Shown here: positions 25,310 through 33,283 of the stretch, in pieces
Layout of the letters: the number at the start of each line of letters is the position of its first letter
Numbering within the stretch: position 1 is the first letter of the stretch
NCBI GenBank assembly: GCA_016783135.1
Contig: JADHXC010000012.1
Coordinates: forward strand, 1 to 49,858
Direction of reading: 5' to 3'
DNA: 49,858 nucleotides
DNA from: Dehalococcoidales bacterium
GTDB lineage: Bacteria; Chloroflexota; Dehalococcoidia; Dehalococcoidales; Fen-1064
Program-made: the position numbers and the translations under genes
Notes under the pieces: generated by a model
What the model was told of the DNA's origin: nothing
Databases searched by the model: none
The model's input: only the letters and a program-made list of their open reading frames with translations

Positions 25310-25564
25310 CTATCTAACATCGAACAGGCGCGGGTTCCGGAGTTCCTGCAGCGCCTTCTGAAAAGCCACGTCCCAGGTAAAACCCTCCCGGCGGTACTTG
25401 ATGGTGAGCTGCAGCTTTCGGATGTCCGCATCCGGATATTGCCTGACCTTCCGCCGCTTCAATTTCGCCCTCACGGGGCTGACGAAGCCTTTTCTTTCCA
25501 GATAGTGGAGCTCGTCCACCGAAGCTCCGGTCTTCCTGGCAAGCTCAGTTATTCTTATCATCAT
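25310..25564 (-). CDS. MerR-type helix-turn-helix regulator (short)
   Basis: 84 aa. RITELARKTGASVDELHYLE is a MerR-like winged HTH, followed by a basic KLKRRKVRQYPDADIRKL wing and a short helix. It lacks the long dimerisation coiled coil and the effector-binding region of full MerR proteins. It is probably an autoregulator of its own promoter and of the GHKL ATPase downstream. The start is one of two tandem ATGs; there is no strong SD, and the leader is only about 20 nt. Confidence 0.82.
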   Translation of the reverse strand: MMIRITELARKTGASVDELHYLERKGFVSPVRAKLKRRKVRQYPDADIRKLQLTIKYRREGFTWDVAFQKALQELRNPRLFDVR

Positions 25565-25591
25565 ATGCAGTATTTCATGAAATTATACCTG

Positions 25592-25620
25592 AGTATAACA
25601 AATGAATCATGGGTTGTCAA
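25592..25620 (-). promoter_or_regulatory. Strong promoter of the MerR-GHKL operon
   Basis: Minus-strand TTGACA (25615-25620), 17-nt spacer, TATACT (25592-25597). Near consensus; the predicted start is near 25585. Confidence 0.75.
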
Positions 25621-25757
25621 GCTTTTTAAGATGGAAAAGGTGCCCTGCCACCAGTCCTCGGTACTTATTGTGGCCTAATGATTATTGAGATAGGCGAGGA
25701 TGGTAAATTCTATCCCGGCGGGGTTGAACCAGTCCTACCGGGACAGGTATAGAACAG

Positions 25758-25786
25758 TTGTCGGTGATAGATAATAGCAGTATAAT
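25758..25786 (+). promoter_or_regulatory. Promoter of the SHOCT/copA operon
   Basis: TTGTCG (25758-25763), 17-nt spacer, perfect TATAAT (25781-25786). The predicted start near 25793 leaves a leader of about 88 nt before the SHOCT gene. The 315-bp region 25565-25880 holds this and the divergent MerR promoter and no gene. Confidence 0.6.
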
Positions 25787-25880
25787 CCGGTTTGTGACCT
25801 TCATCATATTCGGCTTGAGGTGGGTATGGTAACCTTCTTGTAAATAAAGGGTGGTATTGCTTTGAGGAGGAGTGGTGGCT

Positions 25881-26108
25881 ATGTGGAATTTTGGTGGTGA
25901 CTGGAGTTGTTTCGTTCCCTTCGGAGGTACGTGGAGTGTCGTATTCTGGGGTGTCGTGGTCGGCCTGACCGTGTGGACAGTCATCGTATGGTCGAGGCGG
26001 AACAGGTCGGGTGGCAGGGACGATTCATTGAGCATTGCCAGGGAACGGTATGCCCGTGGAGAGATGTCCCGCGAGGAGTTCGAGCGGGTCAAGAAGGACC
26101 TGTCATAG
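25881..26108 (+). CDS. Small membrane protein with C-terminal SHOCT domain
   Basis: 75 aa from the ATG at 25881 (GAGGAGG 10 nt upstream; GTG codons at 25872 and 25875 are alternatives). One TM helix at about 16-37 (WSVVFWGVVVGLTVWTVIVW), a basic stop-transfer WSRRNRSGG, then SHOCT (IARERYARGEMSREEFERVK). SHOCT peptides usually serve in oligomerisation or docking; those next to CopA are common in copper-handling loci. 78 bp separate it from copA, with no terminator between. Confidence 0.82.
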   Translation: MWNFGGDWSCFVPFGGTWSVVFWGVVVGLTVWTVIVWSRRNRSGGRDDSLSIARERYARGEMSREEFERVKKDLS

Positions 26109-26186
26109 GTCTTTCTATCTATTCCTCCGGTGTCACCCAGGAGCACCGGGTGTCAATCTCAAGATGTCCTGGGGACGGATAGGTAG

Positions 26187-28877
26187 ATGGTTATAGATAC
26201 CAGGAAGAAGCGCAAGACGGTTGTACCCGTAACCGGTATGACATGTACTAACTGCGCAGCGACCATCGAGAAAAGTCTGGGCGCAGTCGCCGGTGTGGAA
26301 AAGGCCAGCGTCAACTTCGCCTCGGAGAAGGTCTCGCTGGAGTACGACCCCGCGAAGGTAGACCTCGGTAAGCTCAATAAGACTGTCTCCGACCTCGGCT
26401 ACGGGATGGCGACCACAAAGGCCATCTTTCCGGTCGGTGGGATGACGTGTGCGGCCTGCGTTGCCCGCGTAGAGGAGGCCCTGTCAGGCGTTGCCGGGGT
26501 TGTATCCGCCAGTGTCAACCTGGCCTCGGAGAAAGCAACCGTAGAGTACGTCGAGGGGACGGAGTACGCCGAGCTCAAGCGGGCGGTGGACAAGGCCGGC
26601 TATGAACTCGGACAGGAAGCGGAGACTCTGGAAGACGTTACGTCTGCTGCCCAGCGGGAAGTACGGTCGGTGCGTAACCGGCTCATCGTGGCGGCCGCTC
26701 TGGCGATTCCGATTTTCGCCCTGATGTGGGTACCGGACTTCGCCGGCAAGCTCTTTCTGCTCTGGGCCCTGGCAACGCCGGTGCAGTTCTGGGCGGGCTG
26801 GCGCTACTATCGCGGTATGTGGGGTGCGCTGCGACACCGGACGGCTGACATGAACACCCTGATTGCCGTCGGAACCTCAGCGGCCTACTTCTACAGCGTG
26901 GTCGCCGTGCTCTTCCCGGGGCTCTTTGCCGCCGAAGCACTGGAACGCAACGTCTATTTCGATACCTCGGCAATGATAATAACCCTGATTACGCTGGGCA
27001 AATTCCTGGAAGCTCGCGCCAAGGGGCAGACCTCGTCGGCGATAAAGAGGCTAATCGGCATGCAACCGAAGGTGGCCCTGGTTGTCCGTAACGGTGAAGA
27101 GAAGGAAATCCCAATAGAGGAAGTGCAGGTTGGCGACCTTATTCTGGTGCGGCCGGGCGAACGAGTTCCCGTAGACGGGATTATGCGGGAGGGACACTCC
27201 AGTCTCGACGAATCGATGGTCACCGGCGAGAGCATTCCCGTCGAGAAGAACGTCGGTGATGAGGTTGTCGGTGCCACCATCAACAAAACGGGCAGTTTCC
27301 GTTTTGAAGCGACCAAGGTAGGAAAGGACACCACTCTGGCCCGGATAATACGGCTGGTGGATGAGGCGCAGGGAAGCAAGGCGCCCATCCAGCGCCTGGC
27401 CGATGTTATCGCCAGCTACTTCGTGCCGATAGTACTCGGTATTGCCATCATCACCTTCATCGTCTGGTATTTCGTGGGACCGGCGCCGGTGTTGACCTTT
27501 GCCCTGCTGAACTTCGTCGCTGTGCTCATCATCGCCTGTCCCTGCGCCCTGGGGCTGGCCACACCCACGGCGATAATGGTAGGTACCGGTAAGGGGGCGG
27601 AGAACGGCGTCCTTATCCGCAGCGCCGAGGCACTGGAAAGAGCGCATAAGATTGACACTGTGATGCTGGACAAGACCGGCACGCTGACCGCCGGTGAACC
27701 GAAGGTGACTGATGTTATTGCCGTCCAATCTTCTTCCAGGGAGGAGGTCCTCCGGCTGGCGGCCTCGGCGGAGCGCGGCTCGGAGCACCCCCTCGGCGAA
27801 GCCATTGTCCGGGCTGCCTCGGAAATGACCCTGGAGCTGTCTTCGGTCTCAGAGTTCAATGCAGTCCCCGGACATGGAGTCGAGGCATCGGTGGACGGCA
27901 GGCGGCTCCTGCTCGGTAGCCTGAGGCTGGTGGAGGACAGGAAACTTGCCCTGAACGGCCTTGAGGAGGAAGCCGGGCGTCTTCGCGAGCAGGGCAAGAC
28001 GGTGGTGTTCCTCGGCGTGGATGGCCAGGTCATCGGTGTTATTGCTGTGGCCGATACCATCAAGCCCGACGCCGCGGAAACTGTGGCCAGGCTGAAACGG
28101 ATGGGCATCTCGGTGGTGATGCTCACCGGTGACAACCGCCGCACTGCCGAAGCTATTGCCCGCGAGGCGGGAGTTGACCGCGTGCTTGCCGAGGTGCTGC
28201 CGGAGCACAAGGCCCAGGAAGTGAAGAACCTCCAGGCCGAGGGTAAGGTAGTGGCGATGGTCGGCGACGGTATCAATGATGCCCCCGCTCTGGCCCAGGC
28301 CGACGTCGGCATTGCCATCGGCACCGGTACGGACGTTGCCATGGAGACAGGCGATGTCACGCTCATCAGGGGTGAGCTGAGCGGGATTGTCACCGCGATA
28401 TCGCTCAGCAGGAGTACGGTGCGGACAATCAAGCAGAACCTGTTCTGGGCCTTCGCCTACAACACCGTGCTGATACCGATTGCGGCCGGGGTACTCTACC
28501 TGGTCTTCGGACAGGGCGGTGTACCCTCCGGGGCCAGGTTCTTTTTAGGTGACTTCGGATTCCTGAATCCAATCCTGGCGGCGGCCGCAATGGCGGCCAG
28601 TTCCCTGACGGTGGTATCAAACTCACTGCGACTGAGACGGTTCCGGCCGGTCCGTTTCGAGAAGACTGGCGAAACGGGACCGGAAGCTATATCCGGCGAA
28701 CAGAGTGGAGGAGGTACATCAATGGCTATTGACCCGGTTTGCCACATGGAAGTCGAGGAGAAGTCGGCGGCGGCCACTTCTGAGTACAAGGGCGAGACCT
28801 ACTACTTCTGCGCGGTGGGGTGCAAAAAGGCCTTTGACCAGGACCCGGAGAAGTACCTGGCGACCCAGGAGAAGTAA
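26187..28877 (+). CDS. copA: Copper-exporting P1B-type ATPase CopA with C-terminal YHS domain
   Basis: 896 aa. Two N-terminal heavy-metal domains: GMTCTNC (C20, C23) and GMTCAAC (C88, C91). Eight TM helices with the CPC ion site at 451-453 ([13 protein letters not shown]), phosphorylation motif DKTGTLT (D495), TGE actuator loop (MVTGES), SEHPLG nucleotide site, and [10 protein letters not shown] hinge. Residues about 846-896 are a YHS domain ([13 protein letters not shown], then [17 protein letters not shown]) with metal-binding Cys residues. The YHS part begins with an in-frame ATG at 28722 behind a perfect AGGAGGT SD, so it may also be made alone as a 51-aa protein. It pumps Cu(I) out of the cytoplasm. 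Confidence 0.95.
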   Translation: MVIDTRKKRKTVVPVTGMTCTNCAATIEKSLGAVAGVEKASVNFASEKVSLEYDPAKVDLGKLNKTVSDLGYGMATTKAIFPVGGMTCAACVARVEEALSGVAGVVSASVNLASEKATVEYVEGTEYAELKRAVDKAGYELGQEAETLEDVTSAAQREVRSVRNRLIVAAALAIPIFALMWVPDFAGKLFLLWALATPVQFWAGWRYYRGMWGALRHRTADMNTLIAVGTSAAYFYSVVAVLFPGLFAAEALERNVYFDTSAMIITLITLGKFLEARAKGQTSSAIKRLIGMQPKVALVVRNGEEKEIPIEEVQVGDLILVRPGERVPVDGIMREGHSSLDESMVTGESIPVEKNVGDEVVGATINKTGSFRFEATKVGKDTTLARIIRLVDEAQGSKAPIQRLADVIASYFVPIVLGIAIITFIVWYFVGPAPVLTFALLNFVAVLIIACPCALGLATPTAIMVGTGKGAENGVLIRSAEALERAHKIDTVMLDKTGTLTAGEPKVTDVIAVQSSSREEVLRLAASAERGSEHPLGEAIVRAASEMTLELSSVSEFNAVPGHGVEASVDGRRLLLGSLRLVEDRKLALNGLEEEAGRLREQGKTVVFLGVDGQVIGVIAVADTIKPDAAETVARLKRMGISVVMLTGDNRRTAEAIAREAGVDRVLAEVLPEHKAQEVKNLQAEGKVVAMVGDGINDAPALAQADVGIAIGTGTDVAMETGDVTLIRGELSGIVTAISLSRSTVRTIKQNLFWAFAYNTVLIPIAAGVLYLVFGQGGVPSGARFFLGDFGFLNPILAAAAMAASSLTVVSNSLRLRRFRPVRFEKTGETGPEAISGEQSGGGTSMAIDPVCHMEVEEKSAAATSEYKGETYYFCAVGCKKAFDQDPEKYLATQEK

Positions 28878-28893
28878 CCCCGAGGAGCGAAGA

Positions 28894-29037
28894 ATGCCAC
28901 ACTTGAACGTCTTCTCCACCAACATGTCAGCGCCGATGCCTCTGCACCGGAAGCTGTACCTGCTACTGCGCAACAACCTCATCAAGGTATGGAAACGGCA
29001 ATCGTGCTGCGGCCACTCTGGTGAGCCGGGGTGCTGA
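28894..29037 (+). CDS. Small Cys-rich protein, 47 aa
   Basis: A 47-aa frame 16 bp after copA: it starts MPHLNVFSTNMSAPMPLHRK and ends KVWKRQSCCGHSGEPGC. The end carries a CCGHxGxxGC cluster (three Cys, one His) that looks metal binding. GAGGAG lies about 7 nt before the ATG at 28894. The short C-terminal CC-x-H...G-C motif recurs in small proteins of anaerobes; the function is not known to me. Its place behind copA suggests copper or another soft metal. Confidence 0.65.
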   Translation: MPHLNVFSTNMSAPMPLHRKLYLLLRNNLIKVWKRQSCCGHSGEPGC

Positions 29038-29071
29038 GAGACGGCTGGATGACCTGCCGGTCAGGCAGGAC

Positions 29072-29983
29072 TCAGCCCAGTCTCTGCAGGTAGCGGTGCG
29101 CCTGGAGGGCAGCCTTGGCGCCCTCGCCGGCAGCGACGACTATCTGCTTCTCGGGAACATCGGTGACATCTCCGGCGGCGTAGAGTCCAGGTAGGGCGGT
29201 CTCGCAGGAGCGGTTGACCGGTACCTCCCCTGACTTGTTTAGCTCCAGAAGGTCCTTGACCGACGTGGAGTTTGGTACCAGACCGATTTCGATGAAGATG
29301 CCGGTAACATCAAGCCGCTTGCTCTTACCGCTCTTGACATCCTTAATCACCATTCCCTCAACCAGGGGGTCACCCTCGATTCTCTCGGTCTGATACTCGG
29401 TGTAGATAGCGAGCCTGTCACCCGCGGGAAGCTGCTCGATAAGGATGGCGTCTCCAGTGAGAGGTGTCAGCGAGACCATGTCCACGTGTTCGGCAATCTT
29501 CACCATGTCCAGGACGGCCTCAAGAGCTGAGTTGCCGCCACCGACCACGGCTACTCTCTGGCCGGTGAAGATGGGGCCGTCGCAGATGGCGCAGTAGGTC
29601 ACGCCCCTGCCGGCCAGCTCCTTCTCTCCCGGTATATTAAGCATCCTGGGTTTTTTGCCGGTAGCCAGAATCACAGCCTTTGACTGGTAGCGGTCCCCTT
29701 TCTCCAGCACCGCCTCGTAACCGCCGTCGATTTTCGCCACCGTGGATACCTTGGCGCCGATTTTCTGGTCGATGGGGAACTGGTCTACCTGGGTCTGGAA
29801 CTTGCCGATGAGCTCCGGCGCCTCGATGAACTGGTAACCCAGGTAGTTTTCGATGCCGAGGGTCATGTTCATTTGCCCGCCAATGTCTTCGCTGATGAGT
29901 GCGGCATTGAGCTGTTTGCGTGCCGCATATACAGTCGCGGCCAGGCCGGCCGGCCCACCTCCTATTACCATCAGGTCGTACAC
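29072..29983 (-). CDS. trxB: Thioredoxin reductase-like NAD(P)H:FAD disulfide oxidoreductase
   Basis: 303 aa, typical low-Mr TrxR length. FAD site GGGPAGLAATVYAARK, redox-active CAIC (GVTYCAICDGPIF), NAD(P)H site VVGGGNSALEAV, and C-terminal FAD site GLYAAGDVTDV. It starts at GTG 29983 behind GGGGGAGGT. The HRRR-type NADPH-specificity motif is not obvious (LTPLTGDAILIEQL follows beta-2), so ferredoxin- or NADH-linked variants are possible. It lies 46 bp downstream of the candidate Sec-glutaredoxin, which is its likely substrate. Confidence 0.9.
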   Translation of the reverse strand: MYDLMVIGGGPAGLAATVYAARKQLNAALISEDIGGQMNMTLGIENYLGYQFIEAPELIGKFQTQVDQFPIDQKIGAKVSTVAKIDGGYEAVLEKGDRYQSKAVILATGKKPRMLNIPGEKELAGRGVTYCAICDGPIFTGQRVAVVGGGNSALEAVLDMVKIAEHVDMVSLTPLTGDAILIEQLPAGDRLAIYTEYQTERIEGDPLVEGMVIKDVKSGKSKRLDVTGIFIEIGLVPNSTSVKDLLELNKSGEVPVNRSCETALPGLYAAGDVTDVPEKQIVVAAGEGAKAALQAHRYLQRLG

Positions 29984-30029
29984 GGTTACCTCCCCCCGAT
30001 AGACGGCCAGTTAGGGCCGACAGGCGGCA

Positions 30030-30269
30030 CTAACTGGCAAGCAGTTCGTCGATTCTGCCCTGGTTGAACCCTACTACGATGTTATTGTCAATGATTATCA
30101 CCGGGACGCCCATCTGGCCTGACTTCTCCACCATCTCCCTGGCCTTCTCACGGTCAACAGCGACATCGTGTTCCGTGTAGGAAATGCCTTTTCGCGAAAG
30201 ATACTCTTTCGCCCGGTGGCAGTAGGGTCAGGTGGGGGTACTGTAGATGATGACTTTCTTCTCCGCCAT
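30030..30269 (-). CDS. Candidate selenocysteine-containing glutaredoxin (UxxC), in-frame UGA
   Basis: A 79-residue glutaredoxin-fold protein read through an in-frame TGA. It starts MAEKKVIIYSTPT; codon 14 (minus strand, 30230-30228) is TGA, then PYCHRAKEYLSRKGI follows. The canonical redox motif CPYC thus reads U-P-Y-C. The second half is intact (GQMGVPVIIIDNN with cis-Pro, then GFNQGRIDELLAS and a TAG stop). GAGGTG precedes the ATG at 30269. A perfect 7-bp hairpin lies 22 nt after the UGA with a G in its loop, as expected of a bacterial SECIS. Co-directional with the zinc ribbon upstream and TrxR downstream. The alternatives are a sequencing error or a nonsense mutation. Confidence 0.72.
30194..30212 (-). 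promoter_or_regulatory. SECIS-like hairpin in the glutaredoxin coding region
   Basis: Transcript strand: GCGAAAG-AGUAU-CUUUCGC, a perfect 7-bp stem with a 5-nt loop whose second base is G. The loop starts 23 nt after the UGA, inside the 16-37 nt window reported for bacterial SECIS elements. Confidence 0.6.
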
Positions 30270-30299
30270 GTTTCACCTCACTTCCTTGAATTGCCGCAG

Positions 30300-30446
30300 C
30301 TAGTCTTCGGGGTGGATGTGCTCACCCACTATTGGATTGCCGCATACCGGGCAGATAGCCACCAGTTCTACCTGGCAGTTTTGGCATTGTCCCGGTTTCT
30401 CGGATTCCTTGCCGCATTGCGGACAGACGTACTTCTCATTGACCAT
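30300..30446 (-). CDS. Small zinc-ribbon protein, 48 aa
   Basis: It starts at the ATG at 30446 with GGAGG 8 nt upstream. Three CxxC pairs are visible: YVCPQCGKE, GQCQNCQVE and AICPVCGNPIVG. It should bind one zinc (rubredoxin-like knuckles), with an extra pair left over. It is the first gene of a leftward operon: zinc ribbon, Sec-glutaredoxin, TrxR-like. The function is unknown; a redox or metal-sensing adaptor is possible. Confidence 0.72.
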   Translation of the reverse strand: MVNEKYVCPQCGKESEKPGQCQNCQVELVAICPVCGNPIVGEHIHPED

Positions 30447-30579
30447 GACACCAGCCTCCTTTGTTTGCTTGCGATACACCGGTCCTGTGAACACGGAGCA
30501 CTGATACTCGTATTGTATCACGTATGTCGCTAAGAACCATGACCTGTATCATACTCGCTGCCGGAGCATATACCGGGGG

Positions 30580-30607
30580 TTGTCCTTACCGTTGTATGTG
30601 CTATAAT
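30580..30607 (+). promoter_or_regulatory. Promoter of the Crp/Fnr-family regulator gene
   Basis: TTGTCC (30580-30585), 16-nt spacer, perfect TATAAT (30602-30607). The predicted start is near 30614, 46 nt before the regulator. Confidence 0.55.
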
Positions 30608-30659
30608 TCGTCCACAGGCAGGTAAATGTCAAGTCCAGGTGCGGTGGGGGAGAGGTGAA

Positions 30660-31340
30660 TTGCGGGAAACGAGCAAAGCCCAGATTCTGAAGCGCTCCTC
30701 GATATTCTCCGGTCTGAGTGACGATGAGCTTGCCGCCCTGGCCGAACTCGCATTCGAGTATAGCTTCATGCCGGACCAGTTTGTTTTCTGGGACGGTGAC
30801 GCTCCGGAACGCTTTTACGTTATCACCGAGGGCAGTGTCAAGGTGGTGAAGCATTCCTCCCAGGGTAAAGAGTTTATCATTGCCTTTTTCGGTCCCGGCG
30901 AGATGTTCGGTGAGGTCGCTGTATTCGAGAACAAGTCCTACCCCGCCTCCGCCCAGGCAGTGGCCCGGACCAGGGTGCTGGGTATCAGGCGGGAGGACTT
31001 TCTTGCCTTTCTAACCGACCGTCCCCAGGTGGCGCTAAGGATTATCAACGTCCTCGGCGGAAGACTCCGGGACGCACAGGGCAGGCTCCGAGACCTTGCC
31101 GGAGAGAGGATAGAGCAGCGCATCGCCGCCGTGCTGGTCATGCTTTCCTCTAAACTCGGCGATACGCTTCCCTTCACCCGGCAGGAGATTGCGGACATGG
31201 CAGGGACGACCACCGAGACCACAATTAGGGTAATGAGCCAGTTGCGCTCCCGCGGCATCACTCGCTCAGTCCGGGGAAAGGTGACCATTCTTGATGCCGA
31301 GAAGCTCCGCCTCCTGAGCGAGGGGCGTCCACGGGTGTAG
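30660..31340 (+). CDS. Crp/Fnr-family transcriptional regulator
   Basis: 226 aa from the TTG at 30660 behind GGGGGAG; a GTG at 30639 is the alternative. An N-terminal cyclic-nucleotide-type beta-roll (FSGLSDDELAALAELA, GEMFGEVAVFENKSYPASAQ) is followed by the dimer helix and a C-terminal HTH (FTRQEIADMAGTTTETTIRV). No N-terminal Cys set for an Fe-S cluster as in Fnr, so it is not an oxygen-sensing Fnr of that type; the effector is unknown. It could control the redox genes on either side. The TAG stop lies in the terminal repeat of copy F. Confidence 0.9.
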   Translation: MRETSKAQILKRSSIFSGLSDDELAALAELAFEYSFMPDQFVFWDGDAPERFYVITEGSVKVVKHSSQGKEFIIAFFGPGEMFGEVAVFENKSYPASAQAVARTRVLGIRREDFLAFLTDRPQVALRIINVLGGRLRDAQGRLRDLAGERIEQRIAAVLVMLSSKLGDTLPFTRQEIADMAGTTTETTIRVMSQLRSRGITRSVRGKVTILDAEKLRLLSEGRPRV

Positions 31341-31524
31341 CAGGGTGATGAAAAACCCTTTCGACCAACCCCCTGACCCCCTTCCTGGCCAGGACGGGGG
31401 AAAAGATTATGCCTGGGGATACCCCCAGGTCTGGGGGACACCCCCAGACCCCTGCCAAAGGGGGCTTCGGCCCCTTAGAAGGGGCAAACCCCCTCTGGAC
31501 TCCCCTTGTTCACCACCCTGCTAG
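31338..31524 (+). repeat. Dispersed palindromic repeat, copy F (longest)
   Basis: 187 bp. It starts TAGCAGGGTGATGAAAAA and ends CACCACCCTGCTAG. It has the TGGCCA palindrome (one change), the CTGGGGGACACCCCCAG hairpin, and an extra duplicated CCTGGGGATACCCCCAGG segment. Its first TAG is the stop codon of the Crp/Fnr regulator. The rest of the gap to 31692 shows nothing beyond AT-rich sequence. Confidence 0.85.
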
Positions 31525-31692
31525 TACCATCGGCCTTACTTGCCGGCAGAACCATCCTGTTCCCCGCGCAGTACCATTTGGCCACAATTCCCCATGAATA
31601 TGACTTATATCATGGTGTTTGCCGTCCGGGGATATTATTATTGTGGTACAAACCTGAATTGTCTGTGTTTACTACCAGAAGAGGTGAGAATA

Positions 31693-31926
31693 ATGACGTT
31701 CAAGTGTCCCGGCCAGGATATGAGAAACCTGCGAGTATCACTGCACAAGTGCCCCGACTGCGGTGCCGAGGTGGAGATATTCTCCGACGAGGCGAGGGTC
31801 AGGTGCCCCAAGTGCGGCACCAGGGTATATCGTGAGAAGGTGCCGTCCTGCATTGACTGGTGCGCTTCCGCCCGCCAGTGCCTCGGTGAGGAGAGGTGGA
31901 AGGATTTGAGGGGCGAGGAACAGTAA
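31693..31926 (+). CDS. Small zinc-ribbon protein, 77 aa
   Basis: It starts at the ATG at 31693 behind GAGGTGAG. It reads MTFKCPGQDMRN, then a zinc ribbon HKCPDCGAEVEIFSDEARVR and CPKCGTRVY, then a Cys-rich tail (SCIDWCASARQCLG). The pattern of CPGQD, zinc ribbon and C-x3-C-x5-C tail recurs in anaerobes as a small conserved protein of unknown function, often near ferredoxins. 36 bp separate it from the ferredoxin gene, so they probably form one operon. Confidence 0.8.
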   Translation: MTFKCPGQDMRNLRVSLHKCPDCGAEVEIFSDEARVRCPKCGTRVYREKVPSCIDWCASARQCLGEERWKDLRGEEQ

Positions 31927-31962
31927 CGGTTGCCCCTTGGGCAATTGAGAAGGAGGCGTAAG

Positions 31963-32688
31963 ATGACAATAAGAACCACAAGAAAGATAGTACACATTGA
32001 TGAGGAGAAGTGCACCGGCTGCGGGGTCTGTATCCCGTCCTGCGCCGAGGGTGCCCTCCAGATTATTGACGGTAAGGCGAAATTGGTAAGCGAGAAGTTC
32101 TGTGACGGCCTCGGGGCCTGTCTCGGTGAATGTCCCGAGGGAGCGATAACCATTGAGGAACGGGCAGCTGATGATTTCAATGAGGAACTGGCCAAGGAGC
32201 ACCTTGCCAGTCACCAGCAGGTGGAGGAGACGTTGCCCTGTGGTTGTCCCGGGAGTACGGTTACCCGGTTCGAGAAACCGGCGATAACGGAAACTGACAC
32301 CGAGACCGGACCCTCCCAGCCTTCGATGCTCGGTCACTGGCCGGTGCAGATGACACTGGTACCACCAGGGGCGCCGTTTCTTCAGGGGACCGACCTGGTA
32401 CTGGCAGCGCACTGCGTGCCGTTTGCCTATGCCAGCTTTCATCAGGATTTCCTCAAAGACCACAGCCTGCTGATAGCCTGTCCCAAGCTGGATGATTTCC
32501 AGGCACACCAGAAGAAGCTGATTGATATTCTGAGCCAGTCGGATGTGAAGAGCCTGACGGTGGTGCACATGGAAGTACCCTGCTGCTCCGGTCTGGTGCA
32601 CATGGCACGGCAGGCAATTCAGGCCAGCGGTAAAGATATACCCCTCAAGGAAGTCACTATCGGTATCCGGGGTGAGGTAATAACATAG
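31963..32688 (+). CDS. 2x[4Fe-4S] ferredoxin with long C-terminal domain
   Basis: 241 aa from the ATG at 31963 behind AAGGAGG. Ferredoxin clusters: CTGCGVCIPSCAEG and CDGLGACLGECPEG. A linker with CGCPG (93-105) leads to an alpha/beta domain (MTLVPPGAPFLQGTDLVLAA, LLIACPKLDDFQAHQKKLID, VVHMEVPCCSGL) with extra Cys. This architecture is found widely in anaerobes as an iron-sulfur protein of unknown role. A decayed copy of its C-terminal part lies at 33093-33218. Grouped with the zinc ribbon and N2O-promoter-family genes. Confidence 0.88.
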   Translation: MTIRTTRKIVHIDEEKCTGCGVCIPSCAEGALQIIDGKAKLVSEKFCDGLGACLGECPEGAITIEERAADDFNEELAKEHLASHQQVEETLPCGCPGSTVTRFEKPAITETDTETGPSQPSMLGHWPVQMTLVPPGAPFLQGTDLVLAAHCVPFAYASFHQDFLKDHSLLIACPKLDDFQAHQKKLIDILSQSDVKSLTVVHMEVPCCSGLVHMARQAIQASGKDIPLKEVTIGIRGEVIT

Positions 32689-32718
32689 AGTCGTGGTCGG
32701 CCACGACATCGGAGACGT

Positions 32719-33093
32719 ATGTCAAAGCTCTTTGAAAGGCTGGACCGCAAGAAAGCCAGGGAGGCCAGGGTCCTGGCCGATTTTGTGAACATCTTCTGCC
32801 GGGAGAATCACCGGTACGAGCCGAAGAGCCTCTTTCCCGGTGAGGATGAAGCCATTCGACAGGCAGCAGGTGACAGACCTCTGCTGCTGTGCTCAGACTG
32901 TCGTAAACTGGTCTATCACGGCATTGTCAAGCTGCTCCAGTGCCCCTATGACCCCAAGCCAATGTGCAAGAAGTGTAAGACTCACTGCTACGCTCCTGGC
33001 TACCGGGAGAGGATGCGGGAGGTCATGCGCTTCTCCGGCCTCTACCTGGCGAAGCGCGGTCGACCGGACGTGCTGTTTCACTATTTTTTCTAA
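32719..33093 (+). CDS. Nitrous oxide-stimulated promoter family protein
   Basis: 124 aa matching the small family named for an N2O-stimulated promoter. The hallmark is the Cys-rich core LLLCSDCRKLVYHGIVKLLQ and CPYDPKPMCKKCKTHCYAPG, followed by YRERMREVMRFSG. The Cys pairs probably bind zinc or iron. The name comes from early expression work; no biochemical role is known. It starts 30 bp after the ferredoxin stop; no strong SD (GGAGACGT). Confidence 0.85.
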   Translation: MSKLFERLDRKKAREARVLADFVNIFCRENHRYEPKSLFPGEDEAIRQAAGDRPLLLCSDCRKLVYHGIVKLLQCPYDPKPMCKKCKTHCYAPGYRERMREVMRFSGLYLAKRGRPDVLFHYFF

Positions 33094-33218
33094 GGAATCT
33101 AATAATAGCGCACATGGAAATGCCATGTTGCATAAGATTGACTTTTATGGTAAAACAGGTGGCGCAGTTAGCTGGTAAAGGTATATCCCTTGAAGTTGCT
33201 ACCATCTATATTAAGGGG
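33093..33218 (+). pseudogene. Remnant of a paralogue of the ferredoxin C-terminal domain
   Basis: Translated in one frame, this stretch gives RNLIIAHMEMPCC, then VKQVAQLAGKGISLEVATIY, then IKG. It aligns with the end of the 241-aa ferredoxin (KSLTVVHMEVPCC, ARQAIQASGKDIPLKEVTIG). There is no start codon with an SD and the ferredoxin part is missing, so it is a fragment. It marks the left edge of the AT-richer oxygen-defence block and may be a recombination scar. Confidence 0.65.
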
Positions 33219-33283
33219 TACAATTATTACCTCTCCCATTTATACAGTCACGTACTCTCAACACATAATGGAGGTAATTACTA

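Noticed and set aside
25682-26146. 154-aa minus-strand frame opposite the SHOCT gene
   Set aside because: The plus strand has SD, TM and SHOCT motifs; the opposite frame is low-complexity Thr/Pro-rich without SD.
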